Assembly: GCA_011620705.1 (NCBI GenBank)
Contig: WOYR01000134.1
Location: 1-13,366 of the forward strand
Source of the DNA: Microbacteriaceae bacterium
GTDB lineage: Bacteria > Actinomycetota > Actinomycetes > Actinomycetales > Microbacteriaceae
Length of the DNA: 13,366 nt
Reading direction: 5' to 3'
In this document: piece after piece, positions 1 to 7,700 of the stretch
Numbering within the stretch: the stretch's first letter is position 1
Layout of the letters: the number at the start of each line of letters is the position of its first letter
The notes under the pieces: generated by a model
What the model saw: only the letters and a program-made list of their open reading frames with translations
Told to the model about the DNA's origin: nothing
Databases searched by the model: none
Translations under genes and position numbers: made by a program

Positions 1-1401
<1,401 letters not shown>

Positions 1402-1431
1402 CAGCGCCGCTCGTCGACGGTTCAGACGCGG

Positions 1432-1456
1432 AGGCCGGGGGCGATCCTCCCGGCCT
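1432..1456 (+). terminator. Hairpin after ilvC, probable transcription terminator
   Basis: An 8-bp perfect stem, AGGCCGGG (1432-1439) with CCCGGCCT (1449-1456), encloses a 9-base loop about 30 bases after the ilvC stop codon. A G-T pair at 1431/1457 can extend it. There is no real T-tract, which is common in high-GC actinobacteria, so termination is inferred from position and stem strength. Confidence 0.55.
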
Positions 1457-1496
1457 TCGTGACATCGGCGCCGCGGCTCGCGGCCCGCGGCCCGCT

Positions 1497-1502
1497 TAGG
1501 CT
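1497..1502 (+). promoter_or_regulatory. Predicted -10 element of moaA, leaderless-type
   Basis: TAGGCT fits the actinobacterial -10 pattern TANNNT. It ends six bases before the moaA ATG at 1509, so transcription would start at or very close to the A of the start codon. No Shine-Dalgarno sequence lies between the hexamer and the ATG, which fits a leaderless mRNA. No convincing -35 element is visible. The same geometry appears upstream of the genes starting at 3670 and 7580 on the other strand. Confidence 0.5.
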
Positions 1503-1508
1503 GGCGGC

Positions 1509-2588
1509 ATGACCACCGCTCTCGGGATGCCCGCGATCCGGCGCGACCCGGCCGTTGCGCCTTCGACGGCGGGGCGTCCGGATGCCGCGGGCCTGGTCGA
1601 TCGATTCGGCCGGGTCGCCCGCGACCTGCGGGTCTCGATCACCGAGAAGTGCTCGCTGCGCTGCACATACTGCATGCCGGCCGATGGGCTCCCCGCGATC
1701 CCACGGGACGACCTTCTGAGCGCCGCCGAGATCGCCCGCCTGGTGGGGATCGGATGGCGGTCCCTGGGCGTGAAGGAGGTGCGCTTCACGGGGGGCGAGC
1801 CGCTCACGCGAGGCGATCTCGTGGAGATCGTGCGGTTGAGCGCGCTCGCCGCCCCCGGCATCCCTCTGGCCATGACGACGAACGGGATCGGCCTCGATCG
1901 CCGCGCCGCCGCCCTGCGCGAGGCGGGGCTGACGCGGGTGAATGTGTCGCTCGACACGGTGGACCGCGAGCACTTCAGCCGTCTCACCCGCCGCGACCGG
2001 CTGCCGGCCGTGCTGCGCGGGATCTCGGCCGCGCACGCTGCGGGCTTCGCCCCGCTCAAGATCAACGCGGTGCTCATGCGCGAGACGCTGTCCGACGCGC
2101 CGGAGCTGCTGGCCTGGGCGCTCGCGCACGGCGCGCAGCTGCGCTTCATCGAGCAGATGCCACTGGATGCCGACGAGGCGTGGCAGCGATCCGAGATGGT
2201 CTCCGCGGCCGAGCTGCTCGACGTGCTGTCGTCGCGATTCGCCCTGACGCCGATCGGGCGCGACGACCCATCGTCGCCCGCCGAGGTGTGGGCGGTGGAC
2301 GGCGGACCGGCGCAGCGGGGGCCCGCGACGGTCGGGATCATCGCCTCGGTGACCCGCTCCTTCTGCGAGGCCTGCGACCGCACCCGCATCACCGCGGAGG
2401 GGACGGTGCGCTCATGCCTGTTCGGCGACGACGAGACCGATCTGCGCGGCCTGCTGCGCGCCGGGGCGACGGATGACGAGCTCGCGGACCGCTGGCGCGC
2501 GGCGATGTGGGGCAAGCAGGCCGGGCACGGGATCGGCGCCGCCGGCTTCGTGCGTCCCGTGCGATCGATGGGCGGCATCGGCGGATGA
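1509..2588 (+). CDS. moaA: GTP 3',8-cyclase (radical SAM), molybdenum cofactor step 1
   Basis: This 359-residue protein is of usual length for MoaA with a short actinobacterial N-terminal extension. The radical-SAM cluster motif CSLRCTYC supplies C48, C52 and C55, and GGEP follows in [13 protein letters not shown]. The C-terminal [4Fe-4S] site that holds GTP is present as C286-X2-C289-X13-C303 ([14 protein letters not shown]...SCLFG). The protein ends in MGGIGG, the conserved C-terminal double glycine of MoaA. It converts GTP to 3',8-cyclo-7,8-dihydro-GTP, the substrate of MoaC, which is encoded about 2.6 kb downstream on the other strand. The start at 1509 is supported by the leaderless-type promoter just upstream. 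The stop overlaps the moaD start (ATGA at 2585-2588), so the two genes are translationally coupled. Confidence 0.97.
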   Translation: MTTALGMPAIRRDPAVAPSTAGRPDAAGLVDRFGRVARDLRVSITEKCSLRCTYCMPADGLPAIPRDDLLSAAEIARLVGIGWRSLGVKEVRFTGGEPLTRGDLVEIVRLSALAAPGIPLAMTTNGIGLDRRAAALREAGLTRVNVSLDTVDREHFSRLTRRDRLPAVLRGISAAHAAGFAPLKINAVLMRETLSDAPELLAWALAHGAQLRFIEQMPLDADEAWQRSEMVSAAELLDVLSSRFALTPIGRDDPSSPAEVWAVDGGPAQRGPATVGIIASVTRSFCEACDRTRITAEGTVRSCLFGDDETDLRGLLRAGATDDELADRWRAAMWGKQAGHGIGAAGFVRPVRSMGGIGG

Positions 2589-2824
2589 CGCAGCTGCGCT
2601 ATTTCGCGGCCGCCGCGGAGGCTGCCGGCCGCGACGAGGAGCAGTGGGATGCGCCGCTCGCCACGGTCGGCGAACTGAAGTCTGCGCTGATCGAGCGGTA
2701 CGGCGCAGCCATGGAGCGCGTCCTCCTCACCGGGTCGTTCCTCGTGGACGGCGTGGTCAGCCGGGACCCGGCACGGAAGCTCGGGGCGCGCGTCGATGTG
2801 CTGCCGCCGTTCGCGGGCGGGTGA
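2585..2824 (+). CDS. moaD: Molybdopterin synthase sulfur carrier subunit
   Basis: This 79-residue protein has a ubiquitin-like (beta-grasp) MoaD pattern. It begins [15 protein letters not shown], has a central VGELKSAL...YG helix, and ends VLPPFAGG with the obligatory C-terminal Gly-Gly that is adenylylated and thiocarboxylated. It carries sulfur to MoaE, and together they convert cyclic pyranopterin monophosphate to molybdopterin. MoeZ, encoded at 6441-7580, is the likely activating and sulfur-transferring partner. I chose the ATG at 2585 because it overlaps the moaA stop by four bases and gives the family's normal length; the frame is open further upstream, but that part lies inside moaA. 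Confidence 0.95.
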   Translation: MTQLRYFAAAAEAAGRDEEQWDAPLATVGELKSALIERYGAAMERVLLTGSFLVDGVVSRDPARKLGARVDVLPPFAGG

Positions 2825-2837
2825 CCCGCGGCATCCG

Positions 2838-2863
2838 GACGGTCGAGCCGGCCATGCACCGTC
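2838..2863. terminator. Weak hairpin between convergent genes, possible terminator
   Basis: GACGGT (2838-2843) and ACCGTC (2858-2863) can pair across a 14-base loop. The site lies between the moaD stop (2824) and the stop of the convergent cupredoxin gene (2868), where a bidirectional terminator would be expected. The stem is only six base pairs and has no T-tract, so this is a low-confidence call. Confidence 0.25.
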
Positions 2864-2867
2864 GGGC

Positions 2868-3419
2868 TCAGTCCACGGTGAGCTGGCTGTACATGCCAGC
2901 GGCGTAGTGGCCGGGAAGGTTGCACAGCAGTTCGTAGCGCCCCGGGCGAAGAGACAGCGTCACCCATCCCGATGCTCCCGGGAGGATGCCATCGCCCCCT
3001 CCGGCTGCGCAGCTCGCGGAGGCCTCGCCGAGGCTGCGCGACTCGTCGACCCGGGAGTCGCCGCCCAGCGGACGCGAGCCGGCGAGCCCGGCGCCGTCGA
3101 GCGGGAGCACGATCAGCTCGTGGGTGACCGATCCGAAGTTGGTGGCGAGGAACGAGACCTTGCCGGACGGGACGGTGGCGCGGTCTGCCCGCAGCGACAT
3201 CGCGCCGGTGCCCATCATCCCGTTCACCGTCATGCGCCCCATGTTGGAGAGGGTGACCCGCACCACGGCGCCTTTCAGCGCAGGAGCCGCGCATCCGGTG
3301 GAGGAGCCGCCGAGCGACCCGCTCGGGCCGGATGCGATGCCGACCAGCGCGAGGGAGCCCGCCGCAAGCACCAGGGTCGCCACGGCGCCGAGCACCACCA
3401 CCCGCCGGCGCACGCTCAT
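2868..3419 (-). CDS. Secreted or membrane-anchored cupredoxin (type 1 copper protein)
   Basis: This 183-residue protein has basic residues then a hydrophobic stretch (about 7-28) acting as signal peptide or membrane anchor, so the rest should lie outside the cytoplasm. The C-terminal part has the type 1 blue-copper ligand set: H100 in SVTHELIV, then C166, H171 and M176 in LLCNLPGHYAAGM. The C-x4-H-x4-M spacing and the GH..AGMY ending resemble sulfocyanin-like cupredoxins. Residues about 108-150 form a low-complexity insertion before the last strands. C43 and C137 could form a disulfide. Such proteins usually shuttle single electrons or bind copper; the partner is unknown. The start ATG overlaps the stop of the upstream SHOCT gene (ATGA, 3416-3419), so the pair is one operon. 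I give no gene symbol, because family membership does not fix the role. Confidence 0.85.
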   Translation of the reverse strand: MSVRRRVVVLGAVATLVLAAGSLALVGIASGPSGSLGGSSTGCAAPALKGAVVRVTLSNMGRMTVNGMMGTGAMSLRADRATVPSGKVSFLATNFGSVTHELIVLPLDGAGLAGSRPLGGDSRVDESRSLGEASASCAAGGGDGILPGASGWVTLSLRPGRYELLCNLPGHYAAGMYSQLTVD

Positions 3420-3670
3420 TCGGGGCGCCCGAGCAGCGCGCGGCGCCGGCTCTCGAACTCCTGCTCATCGATCTCGCCGCGGGCGAAGCGCTCCGCGAGG
3501 ATGTCGAGCGCCGGCGCATGCGGCGCCGGCACGACCGGGGCGGACCCGGCGCGCGCGCCTCGCACCAGCACGATCACCAGGGTCACGACGACCGCCCAGA
3601 ACACCAGCATCCCGATGCCCATCAGCACCCAGGTCCCGACGCCCCAGCCGGGGCCCCATCCGTACATCAT
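3416..3670 (-). CDS. Small SHOCT-domain membrane protein
   Basis: This is an 84-residue protein. It begins with a Gly/Trp/Met-rich segment (MMYGWGPGWG), then one strong transmembrane helix at about residues 13-36, a short Ala/Pro linker, and a C-terminal SHOCT (short C-terminal) domain at about 54-81 (ILAERFARGEIDEQEFESRR). SHOCT proteins are common small membrane proteins, often of unknown role and thought to help oligomerisation. I chose the ATG at 3670 because a -10-like hexamer lies seven bases upstream; the next codon (3667) is also ATG and could be used. The frame is open far upstream, but that region has no SHOCT-family character. The stop overlaps the cupredoxin start, suggesting joint function at the membrane, for example in copper handling or electron transfer. 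That link is inference. Confidence 0.8.
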   Translation of the reverse strand: MMYGWGPGWGVGTWVLMGIGMLVFWAVVVTLVIVLVRGARAGSAPVVPAPHAPALDILAERFARGEIDEQEFESRRRALLGRPE

Positions 3671-3677
3671 GGGCCCG

Positions 3678-3683
3678 ATGCTA
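3678..3683 (-). promoter_or_regulatory. Predicted -10 element of the SHOCT-cupredoxin operon
   Basis: Read on the minus strand the hexamer is TAGCAT, ending seven bases before the ATG at 3670. This fits TANNNT and a leaderless transcript. It makes the cassette a separate transcription unit from moaE, whose stop is 104 bases upstream on the same strand. The rest of the gap 3671-3774 is GC-rich with only short imperfect stems. Confidence 0.45.
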
Positions 3684-3774
3684 GGCGAACGGCAGCGGGC
3701 GGGCCAGGGCCGGAAGTCCTGCGCCGACCGCCGCGCGCTCGGGCGGGCGGCCGGCGCGGACCGCCGGTCGGGGC

Positions 3775-4191
3775 TCAGCCCAGCCCGACCCACTCCGACG
3801 CCCCGCCGTCGAGGTGCTGGCGCTTCCAGATCGGCACCCGCTCCTTGATGAGGTCGACGAGGCGGGCGCAGGCGGTGAAGGCGTCCGCGCGGTGGGGCGC
3901 GGCGGCGGAGGCGATCAGCGCGACGTCGCCGACCACGAGGTGGCCGATGCGGTGCGCGGCGGCCACGCGCAGGCCGGAGGATGCGGCGATCTCGGTGCAC
4001 GCCCGAAGGAGGAATGCCTCGGCATCCGGATGCGCCTCGTAGTCGATGGCCGAGACGGCCGCACCGTGGTCGTGGTCGCGGATCACGCCCTCGAAGGTCA
4101 CGACGGCTCCGTCGGCGATCGTGAGCACGAAGGCCTCGATGGCGGCCCGGTCGAGCGGCGCATCCGTGACCTGCGCGAAGACCTCAGCCAT
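3775..4191 (-). CDS. moaE: Molybdopterin synthase catalytic subunit
   Basis: This 138-residue protein has the normal MoaE length. Family landmarks are in order: TFEGVIRDHDHG with R38, IDYEAHPDAEAF, the RIGHLVVGD segment, APHRADAFTAC with H100 and R101, and LIKERVPIWKRQ with K116 and K123. These match the residues that, in characterised MoaE proteins, bind precursor Z and hold the MoaD tail. MoaE works as a dimer with two MoaD subunits, adding two sulfurs to cyclic pyranopterin monophosphate. Its start overlaps the end of moaCB by eight bases (4184-4191), making it the last gene of the moeZ-moeA-moaCB-moaE operon. The partner gene moaD lies across the cupredoxin cassette on the other strand. 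Confidence 0.95.
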   Translation of the reverse strand: MAEVFAQVTDAPLDRAAIEAFVLTIADGAVVTFEGVIRDHDHGAAVSAIDYEAHPDAEAFLLRACTEIAASSGLRVAAAHRIGHLVVGDVALIASAAAPHRADAFTACARLVDLIKERVPIWKRQHLDGGASEWVGLG

Positions 4192-5200
4192 GCGTGTGCC
4201 CGCCGCCCGCCAATTGGTCGAGCAGATGGGGGAGCAGCCCGTCGAGCACGGCGAGCCCGTCCCGCACGCCGCCGGGAGAGCCTGGCAGATTCACCACGAC
4301 GGTGCCGCCGGCGACGCCTGCCACCGCGCGGCTGAGCGCCGCGGTCGGCGTGGTGGCGCGACCGGCGGAACGGATCGCCTCCGCGATGCCGGGCAGCTCC
4401 TGGTCGAGCACGGCACGGGTGGCCTCGGGGGTGCGGTCCTGCGGGTGGATGCCGGTGCCCCCCGTCGTCAGCAGCACCGCCGGGTGCGTGCTCAAGGCGG
4501 CCCCGATCGCGGTGGCGACCGCGGCATCCGGGCTGATGACGACGGGATCGGGGGCGAAGCCGCGCGCGCTCAGCCATTCGGCGATCACCGGGCCTGTGGT
4601 GTCGGCGCGGCTGCCGTCGGCGGCGCCGGTGGAGGACACGATGACCACGGCTCGGCCGCGCTGCGGTGTCGGCGCGGCTCCGACAGGCTCGACCCGCGGG
4701 TTCTCGCGGCTCCAGCTGCCGCGCTCGCCCCCGCTCTTCGAGATCAGCCTGATGTCGCCGAGCACGGCGGCCGGGTCGACGGCTTTGATCATGTCGTGGA
4801 GGGTGAGTCCGGCGATGGCGACCGCGGTCAGCGCCTCCATCTCGGCACCGGTGCGCGCCATGACCGACGCCGATGCGCGGATCTCGATCGAGTCGATCCC
4901 GAGATCAAAGTCGACGGTGACGCCGTCCAGCGGCAGCAGGTGCGCGAGCGGGATCAACTCGCTGGTCCGCTTGGCCGCCGCGATCCCGGCGATGCGCGCG
5001 GTGGCGAGCACATCGGCCTTGGGGAGCGCGTCGGCGCGCACCAGCGCGATCACCTCGGCGGTGGTCTGCAGCCGTCCGCCCGCGACGGCGATCCGGTGCG
5101 TGATCGGCTTGGCGCCCACGTCGATCATGCGGGCGCGGCCCTCATCGTCCAGGTGGCTGAGGCGGCCCGCGTGCCCGTTGGAGTGCTTGTGCTCGCTCAC
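4184..5200 (-). CDS. moaCB: Bifunctional MoaC-MoaB fusion: cPMP synthase and molybdopterin adenylyltransferase-type domain
   Basis: One 338-residue protein holds two domains. Residues about 15-160 are MoaC, which rearranges MoaA's product to cyclic pyranopterin monophosphate. Visible are SELIPLAHLLPL with H87, TGAEMEALTAVA with E122, and LHDMIKAVD with D136 and K139. Residues about 183-332 are a MoaB/MogA domain with TTGGTGIHPQDRTPE at 245-259 and NLPGSPGG at 304-311, the pattern of molybdopterin-AMP-forming enzymes. A short charged linker joins them. MoaC proteins more often read PLCHPL at the first motif; here Cys and Pro are replaced by Ala and Leu. Both ends are His-rich (SEHKHSNGH and HTHG). 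The GTG at 5200 was chosen because it overlaps the moeA stop (GTGA, 5197-5200) and precedes the typical SHLDDEGRARMIDV start. Such fusions are known in actinobacteria. Confidence 0.93.
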   Translation of the reverse strand: MSEHKHSNGHAGRLSHLDDEGRARMIDVGAKPITHRIAVAGGRLQTTAEVIALVRADALPKADVLATARIAGIAAAKRTSELIPLAHLLPLDGVTVDFDLGIDSIEIRASASVMARTGAEMEALTAVAIAGLTLHDMIKAVDPAAVLGDIRLISKSGGERGSWSRENPRVEPVGAAPTPQRGRAVVIVSSTGAADGSRADTTGPVIAEWLSARGFAPDPVVISPDAAVATAIGAALSTHPAVLLTTGGTGIHPQDRTPEATRAVLDQELPGIAEAIRSAGRATTPTAALSRAVAGVAGGTVVVNLPGSPGGVRDGLAVLDGLLPHLLDQLAGGGHTHG

Positions 5201-6441
5201 AGTTCCCACGCCTCCACAGGATCTCCCGCCGCCAGTTCGGTCACATCCTCCGGGACCACGATCAGCACATCGGATGCCGCGAGCGCCGTCACCAGATGCG
5301 AGCCGGGTCCGCCCACCGCCGTGACGCCGTCGCCCGCTGTGCGCCGTCCGCGCAGGAACTGCCGCCGTCCCGGGATCGAGCGCACGGCGGAGTCCAGAAC
5401 GCGGGTCTCCCGCCCTGCGGCCGGCAGCCCGGCCAGCTCGCGCAGGGCCGGGGCGACGAACAGCTCGAAGCTGAGCTGGCTGCTCACCGGGTTGCCGGGG
5501 AAGCACACCACCGGCACGATCGCCGCCTCGCCCCATGAGCCGAGCGCCTGCGGGCCCCCTGGCTGCATCGCCAGCACGTCCACGTGGGCGCCGCGCGGTT
5601 CCAGCAGCTCTCGCACCACCTCGTGGTCGCCCATCGAGATGCCGCCGCTGGTGAGGATCAGCTCGGCGCCGAGCCCGATGGCGGCGTCGAGGAGGGCCTC
5701 CAACTCGGTGGCATCGTCGCGCACCCGGCCTTCGAGCACGACCTCGGCCCCCGCCGCGCGCACGGCGGCGGCGATGGCGACGCCGTTCGAGTCGTAGATC
5801 TGGCCGGGGCCGAGCAGCTCCCCGGGTGCGAGGAGTTCGCTGCCGGAGCTGATCACGGCCACCCGCACGCGCGGAACCGCCTCGACGGCGGTGATCCCGG
5901 CTGCCGCGGCCGCCGCCAGATGCCGCGACGCCAGCCGGACTCCGGCGGTCAGCACGACCCCCCCGGCGCGCAGATCGGATCCGGCGTCGCGAACGTATTC
6001 GCCGACCGCGCGCCCGCGGGCGATCCGTACGTGATCTCCGGACGCAGGATCGGCGCCGGCGAGCGTGTCCTCGACCGGGATGACGGCGTCGGCTCCGTCG
6101 GGCATGGGAGCCCCTGTCATGATCCTCACCGCGGTGCCGGGCTCCAGCGCCGCGGGGGCGCCGGGTGCTGCCGCCACCTCGCCGACCACGGGGAGCGTGA
6201 CCGGAGCGGCCGCGACATCCGCCGCCCGCACGGCGTAGCCGTCCATCTGCGAGTTGCGGAAGGGCGGCAGATCGATCGGCGAGGCCAGTTCGACGGCGAG
6301 CACCCGGCCGAGCGCCTCGGCGAGCGGCACCGTCTCGGGATGCCGCGGGCGCAGCGGTCCGAGCGCGGCGAGCACGCGCTCGCGGTAGCCGTCGACCGAG
6401 CTGCGCGCGGAGGGGGCGTCGTCGCCGGAGCGGGCGGCCAT
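5197..6441 (-). CDS. moeA: Molybdopterin molybdotransferase
   Basis: This 414-residue protein has the usual MoeA length and domain order. Landmarks are PPFRNSQMDGYAVRAAD at about 59-75 (D67 corresponds to the catalytic Asp of E. coli MoeA), TGAPMPDGADAVIPVEDT at 109-126, VISSGSELLAPGE, IYDSNG, the MoCF-binding stretch LTSGGISMGDHEVV at 263-276, and VCFPGNPVSSQLSFE at 312-326. A C-terminal beta domain ends in PVEAWEL. MoeA inserts molybdate into adenylylated molybdopterin, releasing AMP and giving Moco; the adenylylating domain is on the next gene. The start is fixed by a TGATG overlap with the moeZ stop (6439-6443), and the stop overlaps the moaCB GTG. Confidence 0.96.
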   Translation of the reverse strand: MAARSGDDAPSARSSVDGYRERVLAALGPLRPRHPETVPLAEALGRVLAVELASPIDLPPFRNSQMDGYAVRAADVAAAPVTLPVVGEVAAAPGAPAALEPGTAVRIMTGAPMPDGADAVIPVEDTLAGADPASGDHVRIARGRAVGEYVRDAGSDLRAGGVVLTAGVRLASRHLAAAAAAGITAVEAVPRVRVAVISSGSELLAPGELLGPGQIYDSNGVAIAAAVRAAGAEVVLEGRVRDDATELEALLDAAIGLGAELILTSGGISMGDHEVVRELLEPRGAHVDVLAMQPGGPQALGSWGEAAIVPVVCFPGNPVSSQLSFELFVAPALRELAGLPAAGRETRVLDSAVRSIPGRRQFLRGRRTAGDGVTAVGGPGSHLVTALAASDVLIVVPEDVTELAAGDPVEAWEL

Positions 6442-7580
6442 CAATAGGCCGCCATCTCGGGCTCGACCTGCACGCGCCAGGCGTCGATGCCGCCGGCGAG
6501 GTGCCGCACTCGTGTGAAGCCGGCCTCTTCGAGCACGTCGAGCGCGCGTGCCGAGCGCACGCCGTGATGGCAGAAGACGACGATCGGCGCGCCACGGCCC
6601 CCCGCCAGTTCCTCGACCTCGTCCAGCCGCTCCGGCAGTCGGCCGAGCGGGACGAGGACCGAACCGGGCAGCGAGACGAACGACGCCTCCGGCGCTTCGC
6701 GCACATCCAGCAGCAGCGGCGGGGTCTCGTGGATGCCGGCGGTCGTCGGTCCGGCGAGCAGCTGCGCGAGCTTGGCCGGGGTGATCGAGCGGTCGGGGTC
6801 GGGCTCTCGGACCGCGGTGCGCTCCTCCAGCGAACCGGGGCGCTCTGCATCCGGATCGCGGCGGTACTCGATCTCGCGGGTCGTGCCGGTCAGCGCGTCG
6901 TACGACGCCACCCGGCCGATCAGCGGCTCTCCGACCCCGGTGAGCAGCTTGATCGCCTCCCCGGCCATCATCGCGCCGATCACCGCGCAGACAGTCGGCA
7001 GAACCCCCACGAGCTCGCAGCTCATGGCCGCGTCGTCGTCGGGCTGCACCGGGAACAGGTCGCGGTAGTCGACACCCTTCTCGTCCCAGGCGACGCCGAG
7101 CTGCCCTGCGTACTGCGCCGCCGAGCCCCACACCATGGGGATGCCGCGGATCGCCGCCGCGTCATTGGCGAGGTAGCGCGTGGCGAAGGTGTCTGAGCAG
7201 TCGATGAGCAGATCCGCATCCAGCAGCAGCTCGAAGGAGTTGGTGTCGACGAAGCGGACGTCGCGCCGGATGACGGTGGTGCCGGGGGAGAGGCGGGCGA
7301 CGGCATCCGCTGCGGAATCGACTTTGGGCCGCCCGAGGTCGGACACGCCGTGGATCGTCTGCCGCGCCAGGTTGCTCGCCTCGACGGTGTCGTCATCGAC
7401 GATCGAGATCGTGCCGACGCCGGCCGCCGCGAGGGCCGGGATGACCGTGCTGCCCAGTCCGCCGGCGCCGATCACGAGCACGTGGGCCTCGGCCAGCCTG
7501 CGCTGGGCGCCCGCGCCGAAGCCGCCCAGCACGCGCTGGCGCAGGAAGCGCGGGGAGTCGGGGTCGACCGAGGAGACCAT
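6441..7580 (-). CDS. moeZ: MoeZ-type adenylyltransferase with C-terminal rhodanese domain (MoaD activation)
   Basis: This 379-residue protein is a ThiF/MoeB-type E1-like enzyme joined to a rhodanese. The N-terminal domain has the ATP loop VIGAGGLGS at 36-44, VDDDTVEASNLARQ, and C188 in SCELVGVLP, the usual E1 cysteine position. The rhodanese domain (about 285-375) has LDVREAPE and the active-site loop FCHHGVRSA with C337. It should adenylylate the MoaD C-terminus and pass sulfur from C337 to make the thiocarboxylate, and may also serve other sulfur carriers. The CxxC pairs that bind zinc in E. coli MoeB are absent; as I recall, mycobacterial MoeZ lacks them too. The ATG at 7580 was preferred over upstream starts because the family N-terminus (SPRFLRQRVLGGFG) follows it and a -10-like hexamer sits six bases upstream. 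It heads the minus-strand Moco operon. Confidence 0.94.
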   Translation of the reverse strand: MVSSVDPDSPRFLRQRVLGGFGAGAQRRLAEAHVLVIGAGGLGSTVIPALAAAGVGTISIVDDDTVEASNLARQTIHGVSDLGRPKVDSAADAVARLSPGTTVIRRDVRFVDTNSFELLLDADLLIDCSDTFATRYLANDAAAIRGIPMVWGSAAQYAGQLGVAWDEKGVDYRDLFPVQPDDDAAMSCELVGVLPTVCAVIGAMMAGEAIKLLTGVGEPLIGRVASYDALTGTTREIEYRRDPDAERPGSLEERTAVREPDPDRSITPAKLAQLLAGPTTAGIHETPPLLLDVREAPEASFVSLPGSVLVPLGRLPERLDEVEELAGGRGAPIVVFCHHGVRSARALDVLEEAGFTRVRHLAGGIDAWRVQVEPEMAAY

Positions 7581-7586
7581 GCTGCG

Positions 7587-7592
7587 ATTCTT
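7587..7592 (-). promoter_or_regulatory. Predicted -10 element of the moeZ operon, leaderless-type
   Basis: On the minus strand the hexamer is AAGAAT, ending six bases before the moeZ ATG. It matches the two most important positions of TANNNT (A at 2, T at 6) but has A instead of T at position 1. Its spacing is the same as at moaA and the SHOCT gene, and no Shine-Dalgarno sequence is present in the six-base gap. Confidence 0.4.
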
Positions 7593-7643
7593 CCAGCCGC
7601 AGCCCGGCTTCGCCGCCGCAGGCCTGCCGGGGGGAGACCGATT

Positions 7644-7655
7644 CCGCATATGCGG
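7644..7655. promoter_or_regulatory. Perfect 12-bp palindrome at the mod promoter, candidate operator
   Basis: CCGCATATGCGG is an exact inverted repeat with no spacer. It lies in the 120-base gap between divergent moeZ and the HTH-TOBE/modABC operon. It ends one base before the predicted -10 TAATCT, so a bound dimer would block RNA polymerase. The TOBE-HTH protein encoded directly downstream is the obvious candidate binder. That assignment is inference. Confidence 0.45.
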
Positions 7656-7656
7656 C

Positions 7657-7662
7657 TAATCT
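7657..7662 (+). promoter_or_regulatory. Predicted -10 element of the HTH-TOBE/modABC operon
   Basis: TAATCT fits TANNNT. A transcript starting near 7669 would have a leader of about 30 bases. That leader carries a good Shine-Dalgarno sequence, GAAGGA at 7691-7696, four bases before the ATG at 7701, so this gene is conventionally led. No clear -35 element is seen, which would fit a promoter that is regulated or uses an extended region. Confidence 0.45.
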
Positions 7663-7700
7663 GAGCACATTGTGACGCAGGTGCCGAGAAGAAGGACGAT

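Noticed and set aside
3671..3774. Possible riboswitch or Moco-sensing RNA in the gap between moaE and the SHOCT gene
   Set aside because: The gap is only about 100 bases, with short imperfect stems and no conserved Moco-RNA-like pattern visible, and the downstream gene appears to be leaderless.
4184..6850. An 888-codon open frame on the minus strand spanning moaCB and far into moeA and moeZ
   Set aside because: Only the part from the GTG at 5200 has recognisable domains. The upstream part is Arg/Ala-rich low-complexity sequence, the usual out-of-frame reading of GC-rich genes, and conflicts with moeA and moeZ.
6441..7580. Missing zinc-binding CxxC pairs in the MoeB-like domain as a sign of inactivation
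   Set aside because: The ATP loop, C188 and rhodanese C337 are intact, and as I recall MoeZ-type enzymes commonly lack the zinc cysteines, so it is probably normal for the family.
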